From Actinobacillus sp. (GTDB lineage: Bacteria > Pseudomonadota > Gammaproteobacteria > Enterobacterales > Pasteurellaceae), in the NCBI GenBank assembly GCA_020026115.1, contig JAHHQY010000004.1:1-57037 (forward strand): DNA of 57,037 nucleotides, read 5' to 3'. This document shows positions 8,349 through 17,574 of the stretch, one piece after another. The position numbers and the translations under genes are program-made. The notes beneath the pieces were generated by a model. The model saw nothing but the letters and a program-made list of their open reading frames with translations, was not told the DNA's origin and ran no database searches. The number at the start of each line of letters is the position of its first letter. The first letter of the stretch is position 1.

Positions 8349-8873
8349 TTACTTTTTCTTTAAACTAGCTAATACAGCGAAAGGATTTGGTTTTTCCGCT
8401 AATTCTTGCGGTAATTCACCAAAAGTTCGATCCGCCATGGACACTTCACAGTGTTCAGATAAATGCTTTGGCACTAAAGGAAGATTCACAATAAGCTCAT
8501 CTTCAACTAGACCAAGTAAATCTATTTCACCGAACGCATTTAATTCGATAGGCTCATAAATTTCAGGTAAATCATCAATTTGTTCCATTCTTTTAACCGG
8601 ACTATACATAAAGTCACAATCTAAAGAATGTACAAAAGGCTCGCCGCAACGTTGGCAGATTAACTCTACATCAACAGTGGCGCGCCCTTTCATCACCGCT
8701 AATTTTTGCGGGTCAACGAAAAACGATAATGTTACCTGTGCATCACCAAGCACTTTATTTACTGATTCCGCCAAGCGCACGAGCGATTTTTCCGCATAAA
8801 ATCCATCAAGATCGATACGGCGTTGTGCATCTTTAATCGGGTCAGTGGTTAGGGGTAGTTTTACCTTTTGCAT
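8349..8873 (-). CDS. yceD: 23S rRNA accumulation protein YceD (DUF177)
   Basis: 174 residues from the ATG at 8873, where MQKVKLPLTTDP matches the E. coli N-terminus; an in-frame TTG at 8882 would add three residues. CQRCGEPF in the middle is the DUF177 cysteine pair, and PNPFAVLASLKKK is the conserved tail. In E. coli it is needed for 23S rRNA accumulation; the precise biochemical role is unclear. It is the first gene of the rpmF-plsX-fab operon. No ribosome-binding site is visible before the ATG, and a consensus-like promoter lies only ten bases away, suggesting a leaderless message. Confidence 0.9.
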   Translation of the reverse strand: MQKVKLPLTTDPIKDAQRRIDLDGFYAEKSLVRLAESVNKVLGDAQVTLSFFVDPQKLAVMKGRATVDVELICQRCGEPFVHSLDCDFMYSPVKRMEQIDDLPEIYEPIELNAFGEIDLLGLVEDELIVNLPLVPKHLSEHCEVSMADRTFGELPQELAEKPNPFAVLASLKKK

Positions 8874-8882
8874 AGGGCGCAA

Positions 8883-8911
8883 ATATTACCGTTTGATTGC
8901 CAATTAGTCAA
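8883..8911 (-). promoter_or_regulatory. Sigma-70 promoter of the yceD-rpmF-plsX-fab operon
   Basis: On the minus strand TTGACT (8906-8911), a 17-base spacer and TAATAT (8883-8888). The predicted transcription start near 8876 is about three bases before the yceD ATG. Motifs and spacing are seen directly; promoter activity is inferred. Confidence 0.65.
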
Positions 8912-9087
8912 AGGTTATTATCATTTTTTTTTCGATAAATTTCTTTCCGCTCGTGGAAAATTTCTGCAAATAATTTTCAATTTGTAAAAATAATACCTAT
9001 TTTGGGTTATTGTTTTTATTTATAAAGCACATTAGAAATAATTATCTCTTTTTATTTCTCTCAGCCAACGATTTACAGGAGTATCCA

Positions 9088-10740
9088 ATGCGTTATCCCC
9101 CGAATAAAAGAACTATGCTTTCTCTCGCCTTAGCTGGCGTACTTTCCTTAACTACTGCAAGTAGCGTTATGGCTGCAGATGTACCACAAGGAACAAAACT
9201 CGATGCGAACCAACACTTACGTTGGAATATTGCCTCTGACCCTGCCTCGCTTGACCCGCATAAAATTGAAGGCGCGCCTGAAGGTAATGTGGTGAGAAAT
9301 ATTTTTGAAACCCTCGTTATTTCTGATGCCAATGGCAATATTATTCCGGGTGCGGCAGAAAAATGGGAACACAGTCCTGACTTTAAAGTGTGGACCTTCT
9401 ATTTACGCCCTAATGGCAAATGGTCAAATGGTGAACCTGTCACCGCTCAAGACTTTGTTTATTCCTTTAAACGCTTAGCCGATCCAAATACCGCCTCTCC
9501 TTACGCTAGCTATTTAGACTACCTTAAATTAGAAAATGCCGATGCTGTATTAGAAGGCAAAAAATCCGTTGATGAACTTGGCGTGAAAGCCTTAGATGAC
9601 CATCGCTTACAATTAACTTTAAGTGAAAGTGTTCCTTACGCCGATAAATTAATGGAACATTATGTCTTAGCACCAGTAAATCCTCGCGTAGTTGAAAAAT
9701 ATGGCGATCAATGGACCGATATGAAACATATCGTTTCTAATGGCGCATTTGTAGCAAAAGAATGGATTATCAATGAAAAAATGGAATTGTTGCCAAATCC
9801 TTATTATTGGGATAACAACAAAACCGTCTTAAAAGAAGTCACCCTTTATCCAATCGTTTCTTCTAATACTGACGTTGCCCGTTACCGTTCTGGCGATTTA
9901 GATATTACAGGCCCTGCGCTTCCGGTGGAACTTTTCTCAAAACTTCAAAAAAATTATCCAAATGAAGTTTATACACCGACCGCTCTTTGTACTTATATTT
10001 ATGAAATCAACACCAAAAAAGCGCCTTTTGATAATCCAAACGTACGTTTAGCCTTAAACTTAGCTTTAGATCGTAGCATTATTACCGATAAAGTTATGGC
10101 ACAAGGTCAACAACAAGCCTTTAGTTTCACCCCTCCTTATATTAGTGGCGGTGAACAAATTCAAAAACCAGAATGGGCTAATTGGACACAAAAAGAACGT
10201 AATGCTAAAGCCGTTGAGTTATTAAAAGAAGCGGGCTATTCCAAAGCAAATCCACTTCAATTTAACTTGCTTTACAATACTTCAGAAAACCATAAAAAAG
10301 TCGCCATTGCTGCAACATCCATTTTACGTAAAAACTTACAAGATTTAGTGAAAATCAATATGGAAAACCAAGAATGGAAAACTTATTTAGATTCACGCAA
10401 TCAAGGTAATTATGATGTGGCTCGTGCAGGTTGGTGTGCTGACTATAACGAAGCTAGTACGTTCTTAAATTATTTCTTGTCTGATTCAAGTAATAATAGC
10501 GCTTTCTATAAGAGCAAAGGCTTTGATGAAAGTATGGAACAAACCTTTAAAGTAGATAATGATACCGATCGTGCGAAATGGTATGCAAAAGCTGAATCCT
10601 TCTTACAAAAAGATATACCAGCGATTCCAATCTTCCATTACACACAACCTCGTATGGTTAAACCTTACATTAAAGGTTTTGCAGTTAACCACCCTGCAGC
10701 AAACTATTATTTAAAAGATGTCTATATTATTGAACATTAG
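9088..10740 (+). CDS. oppA: Oligopeptide ABC transporter, periplasmic binding protein
   Basis: 550 residues from the ATG at 9088, which has a CAGGAG site seven bases upstream; 26 more open codons precede it but have no such site. A signal peptide is clear (basic MRYPPNKR, hydrophobic stretch, cleavage probably after SVMA). The mature protein is a family 5 solute-binding protein: DPASLDPHKIEG, the NGEPVTAQDFVYSFKR signature and GWCADYNEA, which resembles the peptide-binding region of OppA. It captures short peptides and hands them to OppBC. A strong hairpin separates it from oppB, consistent with a surplus of binding protein over membrane subunits. Confidence 0.93.
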   Translation: MRYPPNKRTMLSLALAGVLSLTTASSVMAADVPQGTKLDANQHLRWNIASDPASLDPHKIEGAPEGNVVRNIFETLVISDANGNIIPGAAEKWEHSPDFKVWTFYLRPNGKWSNGEPVTAQDFVYSFKRLADPNTASPYASYLDYLKLENADAVLEGKKSVDELGVKALDDHRLQLTLSESVPYADKLMEHYVLAPVNPRVVEKYGDQWTDMKHIVSNGAFVAKEWIINEKMELLPNPYYWDNNKTVLKEVTLYPIVSSNTDVARYRSGDLDITGPALPVELFSKLQKNYPNEVYTPTALCTYIYEINTKKAPFDNPNVRLALNLALDRSIITDKVMAQGQQQAFSFTPPYISGGEQIQKPEWANWTQKERNAKAVELLKEAGYSKANPLQFNLLYNTSENHKKVAIAATSILRKNLQDLVKINMENQEWKTYLDSRNQGNYDVARAGWCADYNEASTFLNYFLSDSSNNSAFYKSKGFDESMEQTFKVDNDTDRAKWYAKAESFLQKDIPAIPIFHYTQPRMVKPYIKGFAVNHPAANYYLKDVYIIEH

Positions 10741-10750
10741 TCAATAATTC

Positions 10751-10794
10751 ATGCGGCGGTGGTGTTTTAATGAAACATCACGCCGCATTTTTTA
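10751..10794 (+). terminator. Hairpin between oppA and oppB (attenuating terminator)
   Basis: A long imperfect stem, ATGCGGCG against CGCCGCAT extended by GTGTTT/AAACATC with a bulge, is followed by a T-run. It probably stops most transcripts after oppA and lets some read into oppBCDF. Confidence 0.75.
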
Positions 10795-10824
10795 TATTCT
10801 GCTCTTTGAGCTTGGGGATTTATT

Positions 10825-11745
10825 ATGTTGAAGTTAATTTTTCGTCGTTTATTACAGGCGATACCCACCCTTTTTATTTTAATCACTCTTTCTTTCTTCT
10901 TAATGCGTTTAGCGCCAGGTAGCCCTTTTTCAAGCGAAAAAAACTATCCGCCAGAAGTTATCGCTAACATTGAAGCGAAATATCATTTAAATGAACCTTT
11001 ACACAAACAATATGTTATTTATTTAAATGACTTAGCTCATGGTGATTTTGGCCCTTCATTTAAATATAAAGATTACAGCGTTAATGATTTAGTGGGCAAA
11101 GCATTTCCTGTTTCTTTAAAATTAGGTTTTTCTGCTTTTTTAGTTGCACTCTTTTTTGGTGTTTCTATGGGAACGCTCGCCGCTTTAAAACAAAATAAAT
11201 GGCTCGATTATTTTATTATGGCTTTTGCCATGACTGGGGTTGTTATTCCAAGTTTTGTGGTCGCCCCGCTTTTGGTTTTACTTTTTGCGATCACCTTACA
11301 ATGGCTTCCAGCAGGCGGTTGGAACGGCGGACAAATTGAATTTATGATTATGCCTGTTTTTGCCCTGTGCCTTTCTTATATCGCAAGTATTGCGCGTATT
11401 ACGCGTGGCTCAATGATTGAAGTTTTACATTCGAATTTTATCCGTACAGCTAAAGCAAAAGGCCTACCTATGCGCCGAATTTTATTAACTCATGCTTTAC
11501 GCCCAGCTTTATTACCTGTTATTTCTTATATGGGCCCTGCTTTCGTTGGGATTATTACCGGCTCTATGGTGATTGAAAGTATTTTTGGCTTGCCTGGTGT
11601 TGGGCAACTTTTCGTTAACGGTGCATTAAATCGCGACTATGCGTTAGTGTTAAGCTTGACGATTTTAATGGGGGCATTAACCATTGCGTTTAATGCTATT
11701 GTCGATATTTTATATGCGGTTATTGACCCGAAAATTCGTTACTAA
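10825..11745 (+). CDS. oppB: Oligopeptide ABC transporter permease OppB
   Basis: 306-residue inner-membrane permease with about six hydrophobic segments. The first follows MLKLIFRRLLQAIPTLFILI, the typical OppB/DppB start. The EAA loop contacting the ATPases reads RTAKAKGLPMRRILLTHALRPALLPV. GGGGA precedes the ATG. It is followed 12 bases later by oppC. It forms the translocation pore with OppC. Confidence 0.94.
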   Translation: MLKLIFRRLLQAIPTLFILITLSFFLMRLAPGSPFSSEKNYPPEVIANIEAKYHLNEPLHKQYVIYLNDLAHGDFGPSFKYKDYSVNDLVGKAFPVSLKLGFSAFLVALFFGVSMGTLAALKQNKWLDYFIMAFAMTGVVIPSFVVAPLLVLLFAITLQWLPAGGWNGGQIEFMIMPVFALCLSYIASIARITRGSMIEVLHSNFIRTAKAKGLPMRRILLTHALRPALLPVISYMGPAFVGIITGSMVIESIFGLPGVGQLFVNGALNRDYALVLSLTILMGALTIAFNAIVDILYAVIDPKIRY

Positions 11746-11757
11746 GGAGTTCTAACG

Positions 11758-12672
11758 ATGTTACAAGTAAAAAAAGAAGATCGCCAAATGCTAGAAGAAG
11801 TAACAGAACAAGTCGTTAGTGTAGAAGGTCGTAGTTTATGGCAAGATGCACGCCGTCGTTTTTTCCATAATAAGGCGGCGATGGTCAGTTTGTTTGTTCT
11901 TTTTATCGTCACCTTGTTTGTTATTTTTGCACCAATGCTTATGCCCTTTACCTTTGATGACACAGATTGGAGCATGATGTCTGAAGGGCCTGATTTTGCC
12001 TCGCAACATTATTTCGGCACGGATGGCTCTGGCCGTGATTTATTAGTTCGTGTTGCTATTGGTGGACGCATTTCTCTGCTCGTTGGGGTTGCTGGTGCTT
12101 TAATTGCCGTATTAGTCGGCACTTTATACGGTGCAACTTCAGGTTATATCGGTGGGAAAACGGATTCTGTAATGATGCGTTTATTAGAAATTTTAAGTTC
12201 TTTCCCATTTATGTTTTTCGTTATCTTGCTCGTGACCTTTTTCGGACAAAATATTTTACTTATCTTTGTCGCGATCGGAATGGTGTCATGGTTGGATATG
12301 GCGCGTATTGTGCGTGGACAAACCTTAAGTTTAAAACAAAAAGAATTTATTGAAGCCGCTCACGTTTGTGGCGTGCCTTCTTATCAAATTGTGTGGAAAC
12401 ATATTGTGCCAAACGTACTTGGCGTCGTTGTGGTTTATGCCTCACTTTTAGTGCCATCAATGATTTTATTTGAATCTTTTTTAAGTTTCTTAGGCTTAGG
12501 TACGCAAGAACCTTTAAGTAGTTGGGGCGCTCTTTTAAATGACGGCGCAAATTCTATGGAAGCAAGCCCTTGGCTTCTTACTTTCCCTGCGCTCTTTTTA
12601 GTTATCACGCTATTTTGTTTTAACTTTATTGGCGATGGCTTGCGTGATGCCCTCGATCCAAAAGACCGTTAA
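11758..12672 (+). CDS. oppC: Oligopeptide ABC transporter permease OppC
   Basis: 304 residues. It has the OppC/DppC layout: a cytoplasmic N-terminus (LWQDARRRFFHNKAA), then a first membrane helix, the FGTDGSGRDLL motif in the periplasmic loop, and the EAA loop EAAHVCGVPSYQIVWKHIVPN. It ends LRDALDPKDR, typical of the family. AAGGAG is placed eight bases before the ATG. Partner of OppB. Confidence 0.94.
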   Translation: MLQVKKEDRQMLEEVTEQVVSVEGRSLWQDARRRFFHNKAAMVSLFVLFIVTLFVIFAPMLMPFTFDDTDWSMMSEGPDFASQHYFGTDGSGRDLLVRVAIGGRISLLVGVAGALIAVLVGTLYGATSGYIGGKTDSVMMRLLEILSSFPFMFFVILLVTFFGQNILLIFVAIGMVSWLDMARIVRGQTLSLKQKEFIEAAHVCGVPSYQIVWKHIVPNVLGVVVVYASLLVPSMILFESFLSFLGLGTQEPLSSWGALLNDGANSMEASPWLLTFPALFLVITLFCFNFIGDGLRDALDPKDR

Positions 12673-12692
12673 TTGCCTTGGGAGATAAAATA

Positions 12693-13712
12693 ATGACACA
12701 AACCAATACCCCTTTATTAGATGTTCAAGACTTATTCGTGAGCTTTAAAACACCTGACGGCAATGTAACGGCGGTGAACAATTTAACCTTTGAACTCAAA
12801 GCGGGCGATACGCTCGGCATTGTAGGTGAATCAGGTTCAGGTAAATCTCAAACAGCCTTTGCTTTAATGGGTTTACTTGCCGATAACGGTACAGTTTCAG
12901 GCTCTGCACGCTTTAATGGCGAAGAAATTTTAAATTTACCCGAATCGCAACTAAACCGTTTACGTTCAGAACAAATTGCGATGATTTTCCAAGACCCCAT
13001 GACGTCACTTAATCCCTATATGAAAATTGGTGATCAATTAATGGAAGTGTTGATGTTACACAAAGGTATGGATAAAAAATCTGCTTTTGAAGAAGCCGTA
13101 AAAATGCTTGATGCGGTAAAAATGCCTGAAGCACGCAAACGTATGAAAATGTATCCGCATGAATTTTCAGGTGGTATGCGCCAACGCGTTATGATTGCTA
13201 TGGCTTTACTTTGCCGTCCAAAATTACTTATTGCCGATGAACCGACCACGGCTTTAGACGTGACGGTTCAAGCACAAATTATGACCTTGTTAAACGACTT
13301 AAAACGCGAATTTAACACGGCAATTATTATGATTACGCACGATCTTGGGGTTGTTGCGGGTATTTGTGATAATGTTTTAGTGATGTATGCAGGACGTACC
13401 ATGGAATATGGTAAGGCTGAACAAATTTTCTATTCGCCTTCTCACCCTTATTCGATTGGTCTTATTGAAGCTGTACCACGTTTAGACAGCACACAAAGTG
13501 AGTTAGTGACCATTCCAGGAAATCCGCCAAACTTGCTTTCTTTACCAAAAGGTTGCCCTTTCCAACCGCGTTGTCGTTACGCTCGCGCCGAATGTTTAGG
13601 CACGCCACCTTTAGAACGTACAACGGATCATCGCCTACGCGCTTGCTTTATTCCACAAGCTGATATGATGAAATTTGGAGAAGAATTAAGAATTAATGGG
13701 GTTCACGCATGA
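12693..13712 (+). CDS. oppD: Oligopeptide ABC transporter ATP-binding protein OppD
   Basis: 339 residues from the ATG at 12693 with GGGAG upstream; a TTG five codons earlier is less likely. Walker A is GESGSGKSQ, the signature FSGGMRQRV, Walker B LLIADEPTTALD and the switch histidine is in ITHDLGVV. The C-terminal oligopeptide extension carries cysteines in CPFQPRCRYARAEC. It energises peptide import together with OppF. Its stop overlaps the oppF start by four bases, indicating translational coupling. Confidence 0.95.
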   Translation: MTQTNTPLLDVQDLFVSFKTPDGNVTAVNNLTFELKAGDTLGIVGESGSGKSQTAFALMGLLADNGTVSGSARFNGEEILNLPESQLNRLRSEQIAMIFQDPMTSLNPYMKIGDQLMEVLMLHKGMDKKSAFEEAVKMLDAVKMPEARKRMKMYPHEFSGGMRQRVMIAMALLCRPKLLIADEPTTALDVTVQAQIMTLLNDLKREFNTAIIMITHDLGVVAGICDNVLVMYAGRTMEYGKAEQIFYSPSHPYSIGLIEAVPRLDSTQSELVTIPGNPPNLLSLPKGCPFQPRCRYARAECLGTPPLERTTDHRLRACFIPQADMMKFGEELRINGVHA

Positions 13713-14695
13713 CAAGAAAAACTATTTTAGATGTAAAGAATCTAAGCGTACATTTTGATATTAAAGACAGCAAATCCTTCTTTTTTAGCAAAACACAAAC
13801 GTTAAAAGCCGTAAATGGCGTATCTTTTCAATTATTTGAAGGAGAAACCTTAGGGGTTGTTGGGGAATCAGGTTGCGGAAAATCCACTTTAGCGCGCGCT
13901 ATTATTGGTTTAGTAAAAAGTGCTTCAGGCAATATTTTATGGATGGGCAAAGATTTAACCACTCAATCCGAAAAAGAATGGAAAAATTTACGCAGTGATA
14001 TCCAAATGATTTTCCAAGACCCGTTGGCCTCTTTAAATCCGCGTATGACGATTGGGAATATTATTGCTGAACCTCTAAAAATTTATCAACCGCATTTAAC
14101 GCCTGCGGAAGTAAAAGAAAAAGTGCAAGCGATGATGATGAAAGTGGGTTTATTACCTAACTTAATAAATCGCTACCCTCACGAATTTTCTGGCGGTCAA
14201 TGTCAACGTATCGGCATTGCCCGTGCGCTTATCGTCGAGCCAAAATTGATTATTTGTGATGAACCGGTTTCCGCTTTGGACGTATCCATTCAAGCGCAGG
14301 TAGTTAATTTATTGAAATCATTGCAAAAAGAAATGAATTTATCTTTAATCTTTATTGCTCATGATTTAGCAGTGGTAAAACATATTTCAGATCGCGTCCT
14401 TGTGATGTATTTAGGTAATGTTGTGGAAATGGGAAATGATGACGAAGTGTACAACAACACCTTGCATCCTTACACCAAAGCTTTAATGTCTGCCGTTCCT
14501 ATTCCTGACCCAAAACAAGAACGCAACAAAGCGATTCAACTTTTAGAAGGTGATTTGCCATCCCCGATTAATCCGCCTTCAGGCTGTGTATTCCGTACGC
14601 GTTGTCCTTTAGCTTATGAACATTGCATTACAGAAAAACCGCCTCTTAAAGGCGATGCGACGCATTGTGTTGCTTGCTTTCGCGTTGAAAACTAA
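13709..14695 (+). CDS. oppF: Oligopeptide ABC transporter ATP-binding protein OppF
   Basis: 328 residues, the second ATPase of the importer. Walker A is GESGCGKST, the signature FSGGQCQRI, Walker B LIICDEPVSALD, and the cysteine-bearing tail GCVFRTRCPLAYEHC is present. It is the last gene of oppABCDF; an inverted repeat pair with a T-run follows directly and separates it from the convergent trpS. Confidence 0.95.
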   Translation: MTRKTILDVKNLSVHFDIKDSKSFFFSKTQTLKAVNGVSFQLFEGETLGVVGESGCGKSTLARAIIGLVKSASGNILWMGKDLTTQSEKEWKNLRSDIQMIFQDPLASLNPRMTIGNIIAEPLKIYQPHLTPAEVKEKVQAMMMKVGLLPNLINRYPHEFSGGQCQRIGIARALIVEPKLIICDEPVSALDVSIQAQVVNLLKSLQKEMNLSLIFIAHDLAVVKHISDRVLVMYLGNVVEMGNDDEVYNNTLHPYTKALMSAVPIPDPKQERNKAIQLLEGDLPSPINPPSGCVFRTRCPLAYEHCITEKPPLKGDATHCVACFRVEN

Positions 14696-14702
14696 ATAAA
14701 AA

Positions 14703-14756
14703 ACTCGCGCCGAAAAAATGAATACAAAATTTCGGCGCGAGTTTTATTTTTTTCTT
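14703..14756 (+). terminator. Repeat-pair terminator after oppF
   Basis: Perfect 12-base arms ACTCGCGCCGAA (14703-14714) and TTCGGCGCGAGT (14731-14742), then TTTTATTTTTTT. Two copies of the dispersed repeat face each other and form the stem. It lies between convergent oppF and trpS and could serve both. Confidence 0.85.
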
Positions 14757-15758
14757 TTATGGAAGAATAAAGCCCACGGCTTCGTAAACTTTATTTAAGG
14801 TTTTTTGTGCATGAGCACGCGCTTTCATCGCACCTTCTGCAACAATTCGATGTAATAAGGCTTCATCATTACGATAAGTATGGAAACGAGCTTGTAATTC
14901 TGTCAACATTTCGCTCACTTTTTCCGCCACTTCGCCTTTTAAATGCCCGTACATTTTACCTTCAAATTCCGCTTCTAAGGTTGGAATTGATTTTCCGGTT
15001 ACGCCAGATAAAATTTCTAATAAATTAGAAACCCCAGCTTTATTTTTCACGTCATAACGCACAACAGGGGGTTCATCGCCATCGGTCATAGCACGTTTAA
15101 TTTTTTTGCTCACCGCTTTAGGGTCTTCCAATAAACCAATCACGTTATTGCGATTTTCATCGGATTTAGACATTTTTTTCTCAGGTTCAAGTAAAGACAT
15201 CACTTTCGCCCCAGCTTTTGGCATAAAAGCATTAGGTACAGTGAAAATATCGCCATACAATTTATTAAAACGTAAAGCAATATCACGTGTGATTTCTAAA
15301 TGTTGACGCTGATCTTCGCCCACAGGAACTTGTGATGCTTGATAAAGCAAAATATCTGCCGCCATTAAAATAGGGTAAGTGAATAAACCTACGTTAATAT
15401 TATCCGCATGACGCGCTGATTTATCTTTAAATTGTGTCATACGCCCCATTTCACCAAAATACGTATAACAGTTTAAAATCCAAGCTAATTGCGCATGCTC
15501 TGGCACATGAGATTGAATGAAAATTGTGCTTTTTTCAGGATCAATTCCACAAGCTAAATAAAGCGCTAAGACATCAAAGGTTGCTTTGCGTAATTTTTCA
15601 GGATCTTGTCGTACCGTAATTGCATGTTGATCTACGATACAGAACAAGCATTCATACTCATCTTGCATGCTTACCCATTGACGAAGCGCACCTAAATAGT
15701 TACCAATAGTTAATTCGCCAGAGGGTTGTACGCCACTCAATACGATGGGTTTTGTCAT
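14757..15758 (-). CDS. trpS: Tryptophanyl-tRNA synthetase
   Basis: 333-residue class I synthetase charging tRNA-Trp. The HIGH equivalent is TIGN in PSGELTIGNYLGAL (about 11-24), and KMSKS appears in EKKMSKSDENRN. VPVGEDQRQHLE is the conserved binding-pocket segment. AAGGA precedes the ATG. It is the last gene of rpe-gph-trpS, the order known downstream of dam in E. coli; here dam is 30 kb away. Confidence 0.97.
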   Translation of the reverse strand: MTKPIVLSGVQPSGELTIGNYLGALRQWVSMQDEYECLFCIVDQHAITVRQDPEKLRKATFDVLALYLACGIDPEKSTIFIQSHVPEHAQLAWILNCYTYFGEMGRMTQFKDKSARHADNINVGLFTYPILMAADILLYQASQVPVGEDQRQHLEITRDIALRFNKLYGDIFTVPNAFMPKAGAKVMSLLEPEKKMSKSDENRNNVIGLLEDPKAVSKKIKRAMTDGDEPPVVRYDVKNKAGVSNLLEILSGVTGKSIPTLEAEFEGKMYGHLKGEVAEKVSEMLTELQARFHTYRNDEALLHRIVAEGAMKARAHAQKTLNKVYEAVGFILP

Positions 15759-15767
15759 AAATTATCC

Positions 15768-16442
15768 TTAATCTAAAATCGTTAAAAGTTGCGCGAAATC
15801 ATCAAACACCCAGTCAGGCTTAGATTCCGCAATAGGAATATTGTAATTATAGCCGTAAGTTAAGCCCACCACAGGACAACCTGCGCTATTTGCTGCCAAA
15901 ATATCATTGCGTGAATCGCCGACAAACAGCATTTGTTTTGGATAAAGACCAAATTTTCCACATAAATAATACATTGGGGCAGGATGCGGTTTAATCGATG
16001 GTAAAGATTGTCCGCCAAGCATTTCACTAAATAAATCGGCAATACCAAAGGCTTCTAAAACAGGTTTTACATGAACCGTTGGTTTGTTTGTAATCACCGC
16101 TAAAATATAGCCACGATTTTTCAATTCTTGCAAGGTTTCTTTTACATTGGGATATAAACAACTTTTATTACAAATGTTTTCACCGTAATAAAAAGCGAAT
16201 TTTTCACGAATTTGCGCTTTATCTTGCTCGGTTAATTCACGCATCGTTTGCGTAAAAGCCCAATCTAATGCACGCTGAATTAAAACGGGCGCACCGTTAC
16301 CAATCCAAGTAAGCACTAATTTTTCAGGCGCAGTAGGTAAATTAAAATCTGCTAAAGCAGAATTAACAGAAAGGGCCAAATCGGGCAAGCTGTTCACCAA
16401 CGTGCCGTCTAAATCAAACCCGACTAATTTAAATTGTGACAT
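15768..16442 (-). CDS. gph: Phosphoglycolate phosphatase (HAD family)
   Basis: 224 residues. HAD motif I is FDLDGTLVNS (nucleophile D10, acid/base D12), motif II VITNKP, motif III lysine near KPHPAP, motif IV FVGDSRNDI. It hydrolyses 2-phosphoglycolate, a product of DNA 3'-end repair. The specific substrate rests on length and on its place between rpe and trpS, which matches E. coli gph; the HAD fold itself is certain. Confidence 0.92.
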   Translation of the reverse strand: MSQFKLVGFDLDGTLVNSLPDLALSVNSALADFNLPTAPEKLVLTWIGNGAPVLIQRALDWAFTQTMRELTEQDKAQIREKFAFYYGENICNKSCLYPNVKETLQELKNRGYILAVITNKPTVHVKPVLEAFGIADLFSEMLGGQSLPSIKPHPAPMYYLCGKFGLYPKQMLFVGDSRNDILAANSAGCPVVGLTYGYNYNIPIAESKPDWVFDDFAQLLTILD

Positions 16443-16455
16443 TCTCTATCCTTTT

Positions 16456-17127
16456 TTATTTGACTTGTGCTAATTCGTAACGCATTTCGCTAATGACTTT
16501 TTGATAATCTGGCGCATTAAAAATTGCGGAGCCTGCAACAAACATATCCGCACCTGCTTGAGCGATTTCACGAATATTATCCACTTTAACGCCACCGTCA
16601 ATTTCTAAACGAATATCGAAACCACTTGCGTCAATAATTCGGCGCGCTTGACGTAATTTATCTAAAGTTTTAGGAATAAAAGACTGCCCACCAAAACCTG
16701 GATTTACAGACATTAATAAAACAACGTCTAATTTATCTAACACATAATCTAAATAATGTAATGGCGTTGCAGGATTAAACACCAAGCCGGCTTTACAGCC
16801 ATGGTCTTTAATCAATTGAATTGTGCGATCAATATGCTCGCTCGCTTCTGGATGAAAAGTAATATAAGTTGCGCCCGCTTTGGCAAACTCAGGAATTAAG
16901 CGATCGACAGGTTTTACCATTAAATGCACGTCAATCGGTGCGGTAATACCGTAATCACGCAATGCTTTACACACCGCAGGACCAAAAGTTAAATTTGGCA
17001 CATAATGATTATCCATCACATCAAAATGCACCACATCAGCACCACTTGCGATAACTTTTTCCACATCAGCGCCAAGTTGGGCTAAATCGGCCGATAAAAT
17101 AGAAGGGGCGATTAAATAAGGTTTCAT
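16456..17127 (-). CDS. rpe: Ribulose-phosphate 3-epimerase
   Basis: 223 residues from the ATG at 17127, which has TAAGGAG upstream and gives the family N-terminus MKPYLIAPSILSADLAQLG; 16 further open codons lack support. A TIM-barrel enzyme of the pentose phosphate pathway interconverting ribulose-5-phosphate and xylulose-5-phosphate. Metal and catalytic residues appear in HFDVMDNHYVPN, IDVHLMV, MSVNPGFGGQSF and EIDGGV. First gene of rpe-gph-trpS. Confidence 0.96.
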   Translation of the reverse strand: MKPYLIAPSILSADLAQLGADVEKVIASGADVVHFDVMDNHYVPNLTFGPAVCKALRDYGITAPIDVHLMVKPVDRLIPEFAKAGATYITFHPEASEHIDRTIQLIKDHGCKAGLVFNPATPLHYLDYVLDKLDVVLLMSVNPGFGGQSFIPKTLDKLRQARRIIDASGFDIRLEIDGGVKVDNIREIAQAGADMFVAGSAIFNAPDYQKVISEMRYELAQVK

Positions 17128-17222
17128 GCGTATCTCCTTAGCCAGCAATAAAATGTTTGTTAGTTTAGCACGCAAAAAAAATTTATGTTATTTCCACCTT
17201 ATTTTATCTCGAAAAAAATTCC

Positions 17223-17234
17223 ACTCGCGCCGAA
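17223..17234 (-). repeat. Uptake-sequence-like repeat copy
   Basis: ACTCGCGCCGAA followed by TTTTT, in the 447-base gap between the divergent rpe and ald. Apart from this copy and the ald promoter region, I see no gene in that gap; it is very AT-rich. Confidence 0.75.
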
Positions 17235-17448
17235 TTTTTGTTTTATTATTTCCTTGTTGCTTTTGTTTTACTGATTATTTTTAACGCCAGTTTGTTAATG
17301 AATTGGTAAAAATTTTGTTACTTTTTCTCTTTTAAATCGAATTTTTCGGCATTTATTTGATAAAAACTTATAAATTTTTACTATTTCAGGCTAAAAAAGC
17401 ACCTTTTGTTACTTAAATGTAAAATCGTTTTACATTAATGTTAATTTT

Positions 17449-17490
17449 TGTGAGATTTATCACAGTTTTTTATTTTTATGTAACTATAAT
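17449..17490 (+). promoter_or_regulatory. CRP site and promoter of ald
   Basis: TGTGA-GATTTA-TCACA (17449-17464) is a perfect CRP half-site palindrome with the correct six-base spacer. A consensus TATAAT lies at 17485-17490. With a start near 17497 the CRP site is centred near -40.5, the class II position, and no good -35 hexamer is seen, as expected for an activator-dependent promoter. Regulation is inferred, not shown. Confidence 0.75.
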
Positions 17491-17574
17491 GTAGCCAACT
17501 TGTTAAGCAATGAATAAATATTATTCGCTGTTTGGCTTTTCTTTAAAACCATCTTATTAACATGGAGTATTAAA

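Noticed and set aside
10751..10794. oppA-oppB hairpin as a peptide- or amino-acid-sensing riboswitch
   Set aside because: It is a simple stem with T-run at the end of a gene, without any conserved aptamer-like structure; partial termination is sufficient.
16629..16640. TTCGGCGCGCTT in rpe, and similar near-matches at about 25178, 43587, 45823, 54671 and 56558
   Set aside because: Each departs from the consensus within or next to the core, so I did not count them, although some may be decayed copies.
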